64,000 nt of DNA from Lingula anatina (taxonomy: Eukaryota; Brachiopoda; Lingulata; Lingulida; Lingulidae), in the NCBI RefSeq assembly GCF_001039355.2, contig NW_019773959.1:399196-463195 (forward strand), given 5' to 3'. Under the pieces are notes generated by a model. The model ran no database searches. It saw nothing but the letters and a program-made list of their open reading frames with translations, and had not been told where the DNA came from. This document shows, piece by piece, positions 1-12,716 of the stretch. The stretch's first letter is position 1, and each line of letters begins with the position of its first letter. The position numbers and the translations under genes are program-made.

Positions 1-1671
1 TATAAATTTTGCCATGAATTTAGTACTTAATTCTTAGCATTGGTAATAGTATAGTTATAAAAACATGGCGATTAAATGCGATCCATGGGGGATGCACTGT
101 TTATGGACAGGCACTTTTGGCTGTTTTTTAGCCATCCCTTATGTCTGTCACATCATTCTGTGCACTTTTTGATCACCCCATTTTTAATGATCTTTCATGG
201 TAGAACACTAGTCCAATTAGTTTATTGATTAAGATATTTTTTTATTTAAATAGTCTTAACCTTCTATACTTCTATTCTTATCAAGGTTTTATGATCTTCA
301 TCAAATTTACATGTCAGTTAGTTGAAGTACTGTACATTTGGCAGATTTTGCTGCTTGATCTTTAATATGTGCACATTGTAATTAGTTATGAAAATAATAG
401 GACTTTTTATATTTTAATTGAGGATTTTGGTCAGTATTGCTCTGGTGGAAGTTACTTTTGATCCATCTTTTAGTCTGTCTCTCAGTTGTGCTAACAATCA
501 TGACTTGAAAGAGTGGAATGTTTTCTTTTAAAACAATAGATAATAAAGAATTTTTACATATTCTGAGTTATGTGAATTAAAAATGTTCATATAAATTACA
601 ATATTATTTTTAGCTCCAATTATTATATTTCATTTTGTTAATGATTAGCATCATGGCTACAATTTCAGGCAACTGTTCATATAATATTGGGTATTTTTTT
701 CCAAAAAGTATGTATGTTTATCTAATGAATATCATATATATATATATATATATAAATGCTTCAATTTTCTATGTATCCAGTTTATATATGATTGTTAACT
801 CTATCTTTCTCCAAGTTGGCAGTTTTTTCTTTGACAATGTCAAAGAAATTGGAAAAATTAATATATCATTTGAAAAAATAGTTATTAACTGTTTGTGTGC
901 TATGAAATCCCCCTCCCTTATTTCTGTTTACTCTTCCACTTAAGACTGTACCAAAAATAAAGTATTGTATTGATAAGGTATTATTTTTGTAGTTTTATGT
1001 TATTGTACATGTTGCTTGAATGTACATTGTTTGACTATTTAAAAGTTCAGAGTATATGTACATACATGGATATGTAATAATTTCACCTTTTAAATTAACC
1101 ATGACTAGGTTTAATCACCAGATGAGAAAAGCATTAATTTACATCATAAACAGTTGTTAAAGTGATATATGTATGAATGTGATAGGTGTAAAATTGGTGC
1201 TGTACAGTGTTCATTATGCTCAGTAGAAATCCCATTTTGCAGGTGAAGCTCATGCTTTGTACCAGTTTGACGATCACTCATGTATCACAATGTCAAGTTT
1301 TCAGAATCACTGTTGAAAGTGTTTTTTGCAATATTTAACACGAATAAATGTCTCATCAGATGAGGAATATAGCTGTGTTTGTTATGAATAACTAAACTGG
1401 CAAAATGCTGCTATAAAATGAAATAACGTGTGATGTCCAAGTTAAAAATGCTGCATAGATGAAGGTCCAAATTTTCACTCCTCATAATATTCAACCGTTA
1501 CAATTGTACCCGTAAAACGCAGCAATGAATGCGAAATATCCAAATATACTCATAGCACATGAAGCACTGTTTAAAAAACTGTGGAAATGAGGGGGCTAAT
1601 TTGAAATACGTAAACCAGTAGGACACATACTGGTAAACGAAATAGAATTTGGTCTCGTTTTCAAATTAGAA
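1..1671. other. AT-rich intergenic DNA, no gene recognised
   Basis: No reading frame here looks coding; the open stretches are short and AT-driven. Several AATAAA hexamers on the + strand (for example about 542, 956 and 1345) could be polyadenylation signals of a + strand gene lying to the left of the window, so part of this may be a 3' UTR. An (AT)n run lies at about 734-753. Nothing else is supported. Confidence 0.4.
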
Positions 1672-1822
1672 TGACGTCACAATGTGGCCATGTTTGATGC
1701 GACGATTAGACCGTGCGCACGTTTGTAATATTTATTGTTTCTTTCGTTTGAACGTGAAACACGGTTTTTCGTCTACTGTGCTATTCTCTAAACCGAATAT
1801 ACACTCTATATTCTCATTTAAG
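1672..1822 (+). promoter_or_regulatory. Probable promoter and non-coding first exon of the dynein-docking gene
   Basis: A perfect cAMP-response palindrome TGACGTCA lies at 1672-1679. A half X-box-like GTGGCCATG lies at 1684-1692 (RFX factors drive many ciliary genes through X-boxes). The stretch is more CpG-rich than its surroundings and ends in a splice donor AAG|GTGAGG after 1822. With the acceptor TCTTTTGCAG ending at 2050, this suggests a non-coding exon 1 and a short 5' UTR intron (1823-2050). The transcription start is not visible. The motifs are seen directly; their function is inference. Confidence 0.35.
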
Positions 1823-2060
1823 GTGAGGAATTAAAAGCTTCAACAATGTTAACTTTAGTTAGATCGTCCAAAGTAATCGAGTGTTTTGTGTTTGGGCAGC
1901 CGTAGCAGACGAATTTACGATGTCTCAGCCTTGGGTCCGTTATTGTTATGATATCTTGATAAGAAAAAAAGCGTCGGTCAAATTAAAGAGATTAATTAAA
2001 TGCTTAACTGCAAAAATAGCAGGTACCGTAAGACAATGTGTCTTTTGCAGAGTTCTCATT

Positions 2061-2811
2061 ATGCTGAAAGCTACAGGAAAGCGCGTCACGGAGGAGGAAG
2101 ATGATTTCTGTGAGGAAAGTTTGCAGGAGATGGAGCTGGCACGACTGCAGAGACAACTGCGGATTATGGAAGGAGATCGCAAGGCATATCAAGAAAAATC
2201 AGTATTCATTATCAAAAAGCAAAAGTAAATAAGAATTTTTGTTTCATACACCACTAAAAATTAAGTTCATTATTTCTGTAGTTTTTACGTGTAAGCTCAA
2301 TGTAAATCCTGACGTGATGTTCCATTAGTTGGAACAAACTCATTCTTTTCTTTGTTACAATCATTATTTATCGTTTTACAGATGGAATGACTTAAAGACA
2401 AAACCATCCATTTTCTGAAAATTGGAGCTTGTTAAATATCCTTCCCAAAAAACTGAACATAATGTGCAGATACTGGGGCATACATGAAGGGCCACTGTTT
2501 GTCCTCTTTCTTGTATTAATTACATGCTTCTTCAGTAATTAAAAGTGTTGGTAACAGCACTAACATTTGATTTCTATTAAACAGTGCAGAAATCAATGCC
2601 CTCACCAAAGAAAATGAAGAGATCAATAAGGATCTGATGCAGGCTTTGAGTGATAAGAAATGTGCACAAGATATGTACAACACTGAACAGCTACAACTTC
2701 TCATTCAGAGCACTGATGATTACAAAGCACTTGTTGATGGTGAAAAATTAAAGATAGCTCAAATGGACGCACAGGTCAGGTTTGCAGGTTTTTCATTTTT
2801 ATTGTATTTGC

Positions 2812-2865
<54 letters not shown>

Positions 2866-3045
2866 TCTTTTCATTTTATTTGTAAGTGGGCACTGCCACT
2901 GCTAAATTTCATTAACTTATTTTACAGTTATAATAAATTAGTAAAATCACTAAGTTATTTCTGTTGTGCCAAAATACTTTGATATTCATGTGAGAAAAAA
3001 TGCCTTTCATGTAATTTCCATTAGATACTCCAATCATAGGATATC

Positions 3046-3081
<36 letters not shown>

Positions 3082-6000
3082 GGAAATGTAAAAAAATTAT
3101 TTCACGTAAATAAATGCATTTATATGTTTACAACTGTACATGTTCGATTTAAAATAATTTCCCTTGAAAAACTCTTGTGAATGTCTGATAATTTTTGAGT
3201 CACTGGGGATGTCTATCAAACACTTTGTATTTAGAGACACAAGTAAGAAACAAGCAAGAGGTAGGCATATCATGGGTTTTTTTTTCACAGCCAACAATTT
3301 ATATCTGAGGAAAAAAAAATGACTGTGCCATTTTTAATGCGAAAGTTTTAACTTGATTCATCCAATAAAAACACTACATGTAGTTCAGTGCATATTTATC
3401 TTTTGCTTTGTTTTCCTTTCTTACAGATTTAAATCTTATCCGTTCTTCTCTCTACTGCATGATATATTCAAAGAAATAATATGACTACTAATACTGAGAT
3501 TTTTTTCTGTTAGATTCGTGCAATGGAAGAAAAGATCTGTCACCAGAGAATGACTATGGGTGGATTGTACAACAGCGCCACCAAGGCCAATGCGACAAGC
3601 AAAAGACTGAGAGTATTGGAAAACAGACTTGACAAGGCTGGTTTAATTTAACCTTTATTTTGTGGCTTTTCCCTATAATTTGTTCAAAAAGATATATTTT
3701 AGTCAACATGATATTTTTCTTTTTTTTTTTTTTTTTTGACGTAGAACTTTAATATACTTTTCTTTCGGTTGCAAAGAAGATTGTATTGTTATTGAATCAA
3801 GTTACCACATTTAACACTTTTAATTGTTGCGTTGTAAAAAAGCAGGAAAAAAATCACTCATATTGTAAGCTCTTGACCAATATACTGGTATGTCAATTAA
3901 TTTTTGTCAAAATGTCTGACCTTAGATATATGCACTGAATAAGTGTGTCTGGTGTGTATCATCATTGTTTAAGTGGAGTAATTATAATAATTATGGTTTA
4001 AGAGAAATGATCTTTTCTTGACCTTTTAGCTCAGATCAAAGTGTACACGTAGTATCCAAGGATATTTAAGACATAAAAAAGATCCTTTCAATTGTTCATT
4101 TTTTCAATTTAGGCCATGGTGAATCTAAACAAGCAGCTTGCTACAAATGCCAAACTGCGTGAAGAAATAGACCACTTGAGGCAAGAGAGAGCCGTGTTTG
4201 ATAATTTACACAAGAAGTTGTCTGCAGAACTGCAGCAGTCCAAAGATAAAGTAATGGAGATAATAGCAGAAGCAACTGCTGCTTATGATAGCAGGTAGTT
4301 TGGAAATTTTGTGATGTTATATGTACATAAAAATGTCAATCAGTGTGTGGTCAGCATGGTATTTGCATTATGAACATTGGTAATGCTGTCACCCTGTCCA
4401 GGTAGATTCAGCTCTGACTGCACTTGTATTCTGGTACACCTGACACAAAAACACATGCTAGTACATACAAAATACTCAATACGACAATAGACCAATTAAC
4501 AAATATGGGTATAAAATATGTTACCTTTTAAGGTAAAATAAACACATTGACTCTTTATGCAGAGATGATGCTGTTGTTTCATTGAACAATACCACACCTG
4601 AGAATTTGAAAGTTTTTTTGTGCAATTATTGCAGAGATGATGCTAACAATAAGATGCTGAGTCTCCAGGAGCGCACAGAGAGAGATGAGGCTCACTACCA
4701 TGTGGAGATGAAGGACTTGCAGAGAATGATCAAGAATGATGAGAGTCTGAGGGAGTTCATGACAATTAAGGACCACGACAGGATGGAGTACAAACTGATG
4801 GAAATGGCTAAGAAAAAGAAGATGGGTAAGGGAGTAAGGTCAAATGGTGAAGAGTTTTAGAATGATTGCAAAAAAAAAAATCTGAGTAAAAGATATGAAA
4901 CCAATTAATATATCAATATCTACAAATATGTGACATATGTTTAAGATTAGTATATATGTAGAATTCTTTTTTTGTTTTTTTTTACCCATTTCATGATTTA
5001 CTGGTAGTTATGTATTTCTTGTTGATCTTTATTCTTGTTCTTTTTTCGTAATCACTTTAATATTGCTTCTGTTAACTTACTATTTATGCACAGACATTAT
5101 AAATGTCTGCATATATTCAGAACATGTCTGTTTCTTTTTAATGCAGGACTTGTGCTTTATAAAAACATGTTTTAATACAGAAGTTTTCAGAGATGTTTTC
5201 TTTAGCCTTGTTGTTTATGTGAAAATTGCTGAAATTGTTGAAGAAAATTTCTCTTTTGTCTATATAAGCAAGAATGTTTACGATCTGTTTCTTCAATAAT
5301 TTTGGTCAATGTCTGTTCATGTACCAGCTTTGCTGTCTTGTTTACCTTTTTTGTTCTTTTGCTTGGTCATCCATATTATTCCTCAGCAGCCTATATATAA
5401 AATATATAACATTTTTTCGTCACAAGTTCAAAATAAAGTAATGTCTCTTTCAAATTTTTTCAGCTTTATGCAATATGTCACAAATTTAATTGAGTTAACC
5501 AACAAAATTCAACAGTCAAGACTTAGTATAGTATTTGTTATAGGTTGCTGAGGATGATATTTTTTAGTTCAATGTATTATTATAATTATTTATAGCTTGT
5601 GATGTGTTTGTGAGTGATGTGTTGGGAGTTATGCAGCAGGCACAGAAAACCTCCACACAAATCCTAAACAAATTTAAGGAATGGGAAAACACTGTGAGCA
5701 AAGGTGAACATAATGATAACTTATACTGGACACATGCATTGAATTCATCCTGTGCGATTGTATATGAGTAAAAGCTGTTTGTAGGAGATTCAGGGAGTGT
5801 TTTTCAGGGTGAATTACATGTATGTACCACAACTTCAAAGTTCAGTGCTGACAGTCTTGTTAAGTAGCACTGCTTTTGTCACTTGGACTCATTTTTTTAA
5901 ATAGAATTATTATGGAAACAGGATTTTATTTGGGCTAGCCATGCAAACTTTTCAGTATCATTTGGGATGGGCCATTTTAGTGCATTTTGTGTGGGAAATA

Positions 6001-7916
6001 TAAATCCCAAAAAGTTGGTTAATGGCACAATGACATGAATGACTGTCACAGGTATGAGGCAGTCTCCAGTTGACAAGATTGTCTGCAAGAATCTGAAAAA
6101 CCAGATGGTGCTATTATGCAGGCTCCTAATATGATGTTAAATTTTAGTTGTTATTAATTCATTTTTTAAAATTCATTTTCTTTCTTTAGTTGTTTTTTTT
6201 CCTTTTCCCTTTTATTTCTGACGTATAATATTATCCCTATATTAATTTTAACAATAATTTTAATACCCAGATTACCAGCACATTTGCCTCAATGACTTTT
6301 AACTCTGTTTGCTAGGATTGGATGCTGATAAGGCCATTGCTCAGAATCAAGAAAAGATCAAAACCTACGAGGAAGCCTTTGAACGCATCAAAACTGCCAC
6401 AGGAGAGCAGGACATAGATGTGATAGTGAAACAGTTCATTGAGAAAGAGGGTGAGAACTTCGCACTGTTTAACTATGCCAATGAGGTGAACCATGAAGTT
6501 GAGTTGCTGAATGAAGAGATCAGTGCCATCAAGGAGGACATCAATAGGTTCAAGAGTGAGGAGGCCACTGTGGATAACAGCAGAGAGAAGATGCTTAAAG
6601 AACTGCAGGTCAGTGTAAGAGGCACAGGTTGTGAACTTTGATATGCAATAAACTATTTATTACATAATTATTTATTTTCTCTTTCAATTTATCGTGTGTA
6701 TTTTTATTTACTTAACTTTTATCATTTTATAAAAATAGAAAATTTATGAATGGGTTTCTTATTAAAAATCTTGGGCCCGTGCATCATGTATAATGAGTGC
6801 AAGTGTAATTTTGTTGTTATTTATTATTATTTATTTTAAAAAAATTCAGATTAGCATCCAGAAAGCCACAGCTCAAACGGAGAAATCTCAGCAAAGGCTG
6901 AAGGAGGTGAACAAGTCCATGGAGAATTTGCGTCAGCAGATAGGTGCCATGTTCAGCAGTACTGGCTGTGATGACAAGCCAATACGGGAGATGCTGGGGG
7001 CTGGTGTGGGCATCACAGACAGCAATGTGATGATGTACCTGGGGCTGATTGAGCAGAGGACCAACGAAGTGCTGGCTGTGAAGGAATATTTGGAGATGAA
7101 GGTAGGTATAATTATGGGCTGATATTGAGGAGGGCAGTGAATGGAATCCTTTTCAGAACACTTTTCTTATTAATGTATAAAACAATTTAACATTAAGTTG
7201 GCCTATGTTCTGTTCTCTCTTCATGCATTTTATCGATATTATTGTTGCAAGCAGTGAGACGATGAACTCATTCTTGTTTGAAAGTGGTATAGAAGAATTT
7301 TAATTGCAGGCTTGTGCAACCTCATTTTTTTTACAAAGAAAAAAAAATGAAACCATATAGTATTAAAGATATTTGACAAAACTGAACTATATTTCATTGG
7401 CCTGTATCTTATTTTCCAGGAGCAAGGCATCATTCCACCACCTAGTGCTGCTGCCCAAGCTGCTCCTGTAGCTGTACCTAAACCTACCAAACCCAGCCTG
7501 TCTAATGTGGTTCTTCCTCGGTAAGTTACCACATTGAATAAGGGTTGAAAGCTGGAAACTGGAGTTGCAAAAGAAATTTTTTATCAGTGGTTTTATTCTC
7601 TTTGCATTGTAAGGGAAGATTAGTAGTGAAACAACAGACATGTCAACTAGTTTTTGCCTCCTAGAATGCAAAACTTTTAATTTGTTAAAAAGTAATGTCA
7701 GAAAAAAATGTGATTCGCACTTTTATTCTTTGCAGTGGAGACAGTGACACAGAAGAGGAAGAGGAAGATGTGAGGCCACTCAACCCTGACGAGATCAGAG
7801 CTCGTGTCCTGAAAGCTATGGATAAGAGGATGGCAGAGGCAGCCAGCTTGGAAGTGGAGCAGCCCAGAACCGGATCTAAAACTCCCACTAAAACTGGGAC
7901 GAAGAAGAGAGTTTGA
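2061..7916 (+). CDS. CCDC63: Outer dynein arm docking complex coiled-coil protein (CCDC63/CCDC114 family)
   Basis: Ten coding exons: 2061-2224, 2585-2774, 3514-3636, 4113-4294, 4635-4825, 5596-5703, 6316-6608, 6850-7101, 7420-7520, 7736-7916. All phases agree and give 594 aa, close to the family's usual 560-670. The start is the first ATG after the acceptor at 2050. Near the N terminus is the family signature LQRQLRIMEGDRKAY; LREEIDHLR and an FDNLHKKL block follow, then long heptad-rich coiled coil to about residue 495. The tail is Pro/Ala-rich, then acidic (EEEEED), then Thr/Lys-rich. Family role: this protein, ODA1/DC2 in Chlamydomonas, forms a coiled coil that anchors outer dynein arms to ciliary doublet microtubules. 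Intron 3 needs a GC donor (AAG|GCTGGT). Exon 5 has two in-frame acceptors 72 nt apart. Invertebrates may have one gene where vertebrates have the CCDC63/CCDC114 pair, so the symbol is approximate. Confidence 0.87.
2813..2865. repeat. (TTA)n microsatellite in intron
   Basis: About 17 tandem TTA units begin roughly 40 bases after the donor of the second coding exon of the dynein-docking gene. Confidence 0.95.
3047..3079. repeat. (ATC)n microsatellite in intron
   Basis: About 11 tandem ATC/TCA units within the intron between coding exons 2 and 3 of the dynein-docking gene. Confidence 0.95.
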
Positions 7917-8310
7917 CCCAACAATTTCTCTCTGACATATATTGTATATTATACTGTTGTAGTATTTATTGATAGTGTAAATTAATTTATTCTGGAGATA
8001 TTGTTGTTACTGCAGCTTGCAATTGCAAACAAACTGTTTTTCCATAATTCACAGTGAAGGCGTGTATATTATATGAAGAAAATACTACGTTTTAACAGAC
8101 AGATATCAAATGAAATTTTGCGTTGATATTTTCAGACAGTGTTTATGCGCGTTATGCCACCCAAGACGAATAAAAGGACTTTTTTCAACATGTCTAAAAG
8201 ACAAATGCATTTAAGGCAAATTTGCACTCTGGTGTAACATATCTTTTGATTTACTGCATTTCAGTAGTTGCAACATCTTTATGGAGTTAAGTGGTGCTTT
8301 TGAATAAAGA
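7917..8310 (+). other. 3' UTR and polyadenylation signals of the dynein-docking gene
   Basis: AT-rich sequence after the TGA stop at 7914-7916. Two polyA hexamers are visible: GAATAAAAG at about 8169 and TGAATAAAGA at 8303-8308. No coding potential. The following gene's ATG is at 8533, so the intergenic space is only about 220 bases if the distal signal is used. Confidence 0.5.
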
Positions 8311-8532
8311 CTCTTCTTTCAAGTTTTAGGTTGTTATTTATTATTAACTGCTGTCAACTTTTCTTTTGAACATGACGTGAGCAAATTTCAAACGGTGACC
8401 TAAAATCCCTGAATTATGACAGATAAGGTGTGCCTCAGCAGGATTTAATGTGAGAACTAAACCAAGTGTTATTCTGCAGATAAAAACAAAGTGGATGTGC
8501 ACCACATTACATCTCGTCACTGCACTACCAAC

Positions 8533-9896
8533 ATGCCGAAGACGCTATTCCTTTTGATTATCTGTATGGCTGTGGCGGTACAGGTAGGTTTAATTGTAAT
8601 GATAATTGTAATATGTGATAATAGTCATAATACAAAAGTGTTTAGTGCGATGTGGATTCCACCGGTTAATGACATAAAATCGAAAAACCATACAAAGTCG
8701 CTTGCTATTGACTGCGATATTGACTAAATTATTTGATTTCATTGTAACGTTTGGTCATCATACAGAAAATTATCTGTGCGGCGTTGTATATATAAGGCCG
8801 TCACCAGAGACTTTCAGTGCTGTTGGTCTTTGAAATTTCTGTTGCACTTGTCCCAATGCCCATCCTGCTTCTCCCATTTCTTTCTCTTTGGACTGTCCCA
8901 GTCTTCTTGAGTCCAGACTTATGAACATTAATACTTGTTTTTCACAATCGAAGGCCACAAAATGAATTCGCTTTTAGAGCCTAATACTATAGAACCTAAC
9001 ATTTTTCAGAATCGAAGAAGTTATTGGTGCAAAATTAATTTTAATTTCACAAAGCGTCATCCTATGTAGTTAGGAAGAGGAGCATTTTGGTTTTTGAAAG
9101 AGGCACGGGAAAAACAATTGTTAAGTTTGTTAACATTTTCCAGAGCATTCCTGCTCCCGGCCATGGCGGCGTGTGTAACAACGCCTCACACTGCAATGAC
9201 GACGAGTGCTGCGTATCTCTGCTGCAACCCATAGGGAGGAAGAGGTCGTTAAGTCAACTCGGAATGTGCTCGAAACTGGGCACAAGCGGATCTTGTAAGT
9301 ACTATTTTTATTACCGATTTATGCATTCGATTATTCCCATATTTGTTTAGGATACTCTCTAATCGATGGGTATTTGATTACGTACAGTGTATCATACATT
9401 TTCATTACTTTCAAAATCAATCTAACGATGCACTCAACTTCAGGGTTTGAATAAGAGAAAGGAAACCTTTGCAAATAAGATTTTAGAAGACTCGAAATTT
9501 TAAAAATGTTTTCTTTTCAAAGTGAAGAATTTTTAAGATAAAGACTTTCAGAGATAAAAAAATTGTTTCCACAGGGTGTGACCCGTCTTCTCTGTCTGGC
9601 CAGCCACAGGCGATGGTTTTGGAGTGTCCCTGTGCTCCGGGGTTCAAGTGTATTCCTCAGGGTTGGTCTGGGGGCATTGTTGTACCGGTATTGCATGAGC
9701 CAGGTAATACCACTGGGCGTCTAACCCTAGGGAAAGTTCTCCCTCGTTATCACCCTTATTTTTATTCCCTTGTTTTTTAAAGATCGTGTAAGACCAACAG
9801 CGGCCTTTTATTTCAATTGTTAGTATAAATTTTCACTATTGAAAAAAGAACGTCAAATCTGTGTGACTCCCATGTGTCACAACAAGGGTTCATGTT

Positions 9897-9938
<42 letters not shown>

Positions 9939-10010
9939 TTCAGACTTGTTTGTGGCTTACCTGAATTATTTTTTCTTTCAGGTCGATGTACCAGTAGTGG
10001 TGGTAATTAA
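8533..10010 (+). CDS. Secreted ten-cysteine prokineticin/astakine-like protein
   Basis: Four exons, 8533-8583, 9144-9294, 9575-9703 and 9982-10010, join in phase (0, 1, 1) to 119 aa. Residues 1-17 are a hydrophobic signal peptide filling exon 1 exactly, so the product should be secreted. The mature part has ten cysteines at 28, 34, 39, 40, 59, 69, 85, 87, 93 and 113. Their order C..C..CC..C..C..CPC..C..C is that of the prokineticin (AVIT/colipase-fold) domain, including the CC and CPC pairs. Known members are vertebrate prokineticins (GPCR ligands) and arthropod astakines (blood-cell cytokines). The vertebrate N-terminal AVITGA motif, needed for receptor activation, is absent; the mature chain would start SIPAPG, so an astakine-like role is more likely than a true prokineticin. 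An RKR at 49-51 is a possible cleavage or binding site. Dickkopf-type colipase folds are the alternative. Fold assignment is good; function is inferred. Confidence 0.75.
9898..9938. repeat. (ATA)n microsatellite in intron
   Basis: About 13 ATA/TAA units lie just upstream of the acceptor of the last exon of the cysteine-rich peptide gene. Confidence 0.95.
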
Positions 10011-12716
10011 TATAGAAAAAATTCATTTCGTCTAGGTGGCAATTTTGCAAAAGTAATACTTCGACAGTTTTATTCCAGACAATATCTAAGGAAAAAAAAA
10101 CGATTGCAAAATTTGGTCACAACGAAAGAGCTGAAAAAGCATTAAAATGTATAAAAAAGAACTGTTCATTACCTTAGTATGCCTTCGTGTTACTCATGCA
10201 ATTTAAATGAAACTAAGTTCTACAGCTGTAGTATAAAATAACTAACGAGAATTTAAAAACAAGGCACTTTATGCTAAAACGTTGATAAGATAGTGAAAAT
10301 AAGGATTTATGAAGTGAAAAATAAATATCACCCAGATCCTCGTCTTCTCATTGCAGTTTGAAGTGAAACGATAAGCAAAACGGTGAAATTACCTCATATT
10401 TCGGTTATCATGGATGAGAGTCCGAGCTAAGAGGAAAGATTTGATTCATCTTGTGTCTGTTGAGACTAAGAACACATTACACTTCTGTTGTCTTCGCTAC
10501 AGCAACGCATTATATTACTAGCGTTTTCAACTGCGAGCACATCCACTGTCGCATATCATGTAATTACTGGTATATTAGTAATAGAAGTTGGAGGAATCAT
10601 AAATTATGCAAAGGTGATAAGTACTAAGTCAGTGCCACTTGTTTGCTATCGCACTGTATGCATCCAACGACAAGGTTTTTTTCATTTATCCCAAGGCTCC
10701 GTCGTGTTTGCGTTAACTTAAAAAGTATCCGGGAATTCACAAAGTTTTGCTTTGAAAAAAAAAAGACAGAAAGAAAGAAACCCTTTCAATTCAGCAGTGT
10801 TCATGAAATGTAAGTCACACCAAAGAAATGTTTAATTGAAAAGACACTGCTTAGAATACTTGATTCGCCCATAACGTACCTTAGGTAACGGAAATATTGA
10901 GGCAGGTGCAAGATATACCAGAGGTGAACACGCAACCCTAGTTTTGGACTCGGGCTCGTTTTGTAACGAGTCGCAATCCAAGCGTGCAGTGTGGGGCCCT
11001 GGTTTGTGAGAGGGGCTTATCATTTACGGGTCAAGCGTTACGGAGAGAGCGAGTGCAAAAATCTTTTGCAAACTTATTTAAGCAACTTTGTACTTTTCCC
11101 GTAATGTAAACAGCATTTTTTTCTTTTGTGATGAGCTGGGCCATTCAGCTAGCTGTAAGGGTTCAGTTAAAGATGGCATTGATAAAATAGGACCATAATT
11201 TGACTGCCCAGAGTCGTGCCAGGAATATATTAACTATATCGTCCTAAACTCGTTTTAGAAAGCATGTTCAAGCATCCGTCCGTCACCATCTTCAACGTAC
11301 CCTTAGGGACTCTCCCTTCCCCTCCTTTTTTTCTTAGTTGTGCTTGTAGTCGGCACTCGAGAGCTTCAGATTCTCGTTCGTAAAATCCATATACATATAA
11401 CTTTCAGTTTCATTTCACGCTGTGTATATACCCTGTGAAACTGTTATGGCGCACACGCTGTTGAGCTTGGGCTCTGAAGTTCATTTATGATAATGTTCAA
11501 GCGACATGATACTTGTTAGTCTCGTACTTACGTAAGGGCGTTGTTACAGTTAACAAAACTACCGCTTCTACGGCGCGTCGACCTGCCCCTTGTGACATAC
11601 TGAAATCTGGCTGTCGCCCCAAAACATCAATTACCATTAGATCACTAAGAAAAACTTTCACATCCCACTGACCAGAACCAAGACGAATTGCGTTCAAAAA
11701 GACATTGAGGGCAGTTTGATCAGATTATTGTGTCGCTTATCAACAACCGAAGTTTGTTTTATCCTGCGACCTTATGCGGATCATTATGATCAGACAAAAT
11801 ATTTTTCACACTAATCAAATAGAAATCGGTTTGTGATTTTATAGTATACCGGATGCTTTGTCCAAGTCTATTGCCTATATAGGCCTACCAAATAGGCTAC
11901 GGGTGCAGGTGTCTATATTTAGATTGGAAACTTTTTAATGGGTAATCTTTATTTTAGATAGCACGAAAACCTCAATGATCACTCGATCTTCACGTGCGCT
12001 CGTGTCTGCAGTAAGGTTTAAAGTACAAGCAAAAGGTGCACGCTCGAAAAGCATGTTAAACTGGCTCCACCGAAAAACATTTACGTCACTTTCAAGGTTG
12101 ATGGAAACAAAGAATACACTTAACAGCATCAGCTATTGTGAGCAAACATACACTTGCAGTTTATAGATAACAATTTATTGTAATCAAATTTATGTACATA
12201 AAAACGAAAATAGTATGATAAACCGCGTACAAGGTGAAACGTTAAAATATCTCCAAACCGCCAACAAGGCATACAGTACACATAAACTCATATGAAGCAC
12301 CAGTATGCATATAACAACATTTTCTCATTAACGGAATGTGCCGAAAAGCTATATATAGAAATATTGATCTCATACTGAAGCTCGACTAGAGCAGTACACT
12401 GAAAGGAAGCGGTATGCGGTTACATTCATTATGATAAAAAGGCCGTTACTCCTTTAAACAAAATTCTTTCCCGGAAAGTACGGTAAATTGAACTTTTCCG
12501 CATTAATCTCATCACTCTTCAAATATACTGAAAACTGTCTATTGATCACCGGCTTTTTAAGCTGCTGCTGAAGTTAAAATGCTTTTAAATTAAGATTCGC
12601 GGAGTTTTAATACTGATAGAAGGTGCGGTGTTCCGCTGATACATATTTGAAGCTCAGCGTGTGTTAACACCTGCAGAGGGCACGTAGTACCTACAACTCG
12701 AGTACGCCACACGTGG
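10011..12716. other. Intergenic DNA with 3' ends of the convergent flanking genes
   Basis: On the + strand an AATAAA at 10320-10325 is a likely polyA signal for the cysteine-rich peptide gene (310 bases after its stop). On the - strand, TTTATT at 12174-12179 (AATAAA in minus sense) is a candidate signal for the minus-strand gene at 12.7-14.5 kb. The two genes converge. No open frame here has a recognisable protein pattern or splice-linked partner. Confidence 0.4.

Noticed and set aside
2637-2885. Frame running through the (TTA)n repeat
   Set aside because: Its first half is a true exon of the dynein-docking gene, but past the donor at 2775 it translates a microsatellite (poly-Tyr), which is intron.
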